Of a DNA stretch of 64,000 bases, positions 63,796 to 64,000 are shown one piece after another. The notes beneath the pieces were generated by a model. That model did no database searches, was not told the origin of the DNA, and saw only the letters and a list, made by a program, of their open reading frames with translations. Source of the DNA: CBDIHP01 sp965279195 (GTDB lineage: Bacteria > Planctomycetota > Planctomycetia > Isosphaerales > Isosphaeraceae); NCBI GenBank assembly GCA_965279195.1, contig CBDIHP010000046.1:62001-126000 (forward strand), in the 5' to 3' direction. Within the stretch, counting starts at the first letter, position 1. The number at the start of each line of letters is the position of its first letter. The translations under genes and the position numbers were made by a program.

Positions 63796-64000
63796 ATGGT
63801 TCGTCGCGTTTCGATCGCAGGTCTCGGGCTGGTGCTCTCGGGCGTTCCCCTGAGTGCGGGGCTCTCCGGTTGCGCCCCCAGTCAGGGTATGGCGATCGCC
63901 GATCAGACCGTGCCACCCGCCGCCCTGAGTGAAGGGTTCGAGCCGATCGCGAATCAGATCAATCGCGAGCGAGACCTCCTGAAGGGCCGCTCGACGCCGC
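63796..64000 (+). CDS. lipoprotein-like gene, truncated by the window end
   Basis: At least 68 residues are visible, with a signal-type start (RRVSIAGLGLVLSGVPLSAG) ending in LSGC, a good lipobox for lipidation at Cys. GGAGGG lies five bases before ATG 63796. The remainder is beyond the window, so no family can be named. Confidence 0.5.
   Translation, partial: MVRRVSIAGLGLVLSGVPLSAGLSGCAPSQGMAIADQTVPPAALSEGFEPIANQINRERDLLKGRSTP

Overview
The window is high-GC, gene-dense DNA from a planctomycete, most likely family Isosphaeraceae. The evidence is the combination of several lineage-typical protein types: very large Ser/Thr kinases with WD40 or TPR tails, a DUF1501 protein, a PEP-CTERM protein next to an ECF sigma factor, BlaI/M56 pairs, a tricorn-like S41 protease, a TatC with a large periplasmic insertion, and the futalosine menaquinone route. 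No rRNA or other marker gene is present, so genus cannot be assigned.

Layout. 1-1.5 kb: flagellar/translation regulators fliW and csrA. 1.5-5.9 kb: FHA protein, secreted low-complexity protein, APC permease overlapping a phosphatidylcholine-synthase-like CDP-alcohol transferase. 6-11 kb: WD40 kinase and MCE/OmpA-like envelope protein. 11.1-16.8 kb: PQQ sugar dehydrogenase fused to a diheme domain, a frameshifted DUF1501 protein and a secreted HExxH protease. 17.1-18.3 kb: tRNA-Leu(GAG) followed by a graveyard of integrase and transposase fragments. 18.3-22.8 kb: ECF sigma / PEP-CTERM / anti-sigma-kinase-TPR cluster, then another transposase stump. 23.7-30.6 kb: esterase, dinB, M60 protease, BlaI/M56 pair. 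30.9-32.5 kb: three consecutive Hsp20 genes behind an AT-rich, dyad-rich control region. 32.7-38.5 kb: small membrane protein, cobA-hemD fusion, tatC, manA, polytopic membrane protein. 38.7-45.1 kb: minus-strand block with amidohydrolase, ABC exporter (permease fused to CPBP protease, plus ATPase), mqnC and mqnA. 45.5-50.1 kb: small wHTH protein, tricorn-like protease, bifunctional-nuclease-family protein. 50.1-51.6 kb: tRNA-Ser(UGA), zeta-toxin-like P-loop protein, a 72-aa overlapping partner and a DUF6714-like protein. 51.7-56.3 kb: HEAT-like membrane protein, Kup potassium transporter, single-TM protein. 56.5-59.3 kb: octaheme HAO-like cytochrome, an 8-TM partner, and an aquaporin ending at a strong terminator. 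59.5-64 kb: receiver-like protein, mfd, and the start of a lipoprotein.

Functional links read from the sequence: FliW/CsrA are a known antagonist pair; mqnA and mqnC overlap and share a recognisable promoter; the ATPase, permease-CPBP and amidohydrolase genes are closely packed; the ECF sigma lies upstream of a kinase that carries its own zinc-binding anti-sigma motif; the octaheme cytochrome overlaps a His-containing membrane protein by 23 bp and may form an electron-transfer module with it. The most notable non-coding structure is a 13-bp TGCCA-N3-TGGCA dyad, present in one perfect and three related copies before the Hsp20 operon. Other non-coding structures are two kinds of paired intergenic palindromes, a dyad before dinB and three GTCAACG boxes before blaI. 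I found no CRISPR array or rRNA and could support no complete mobile element.
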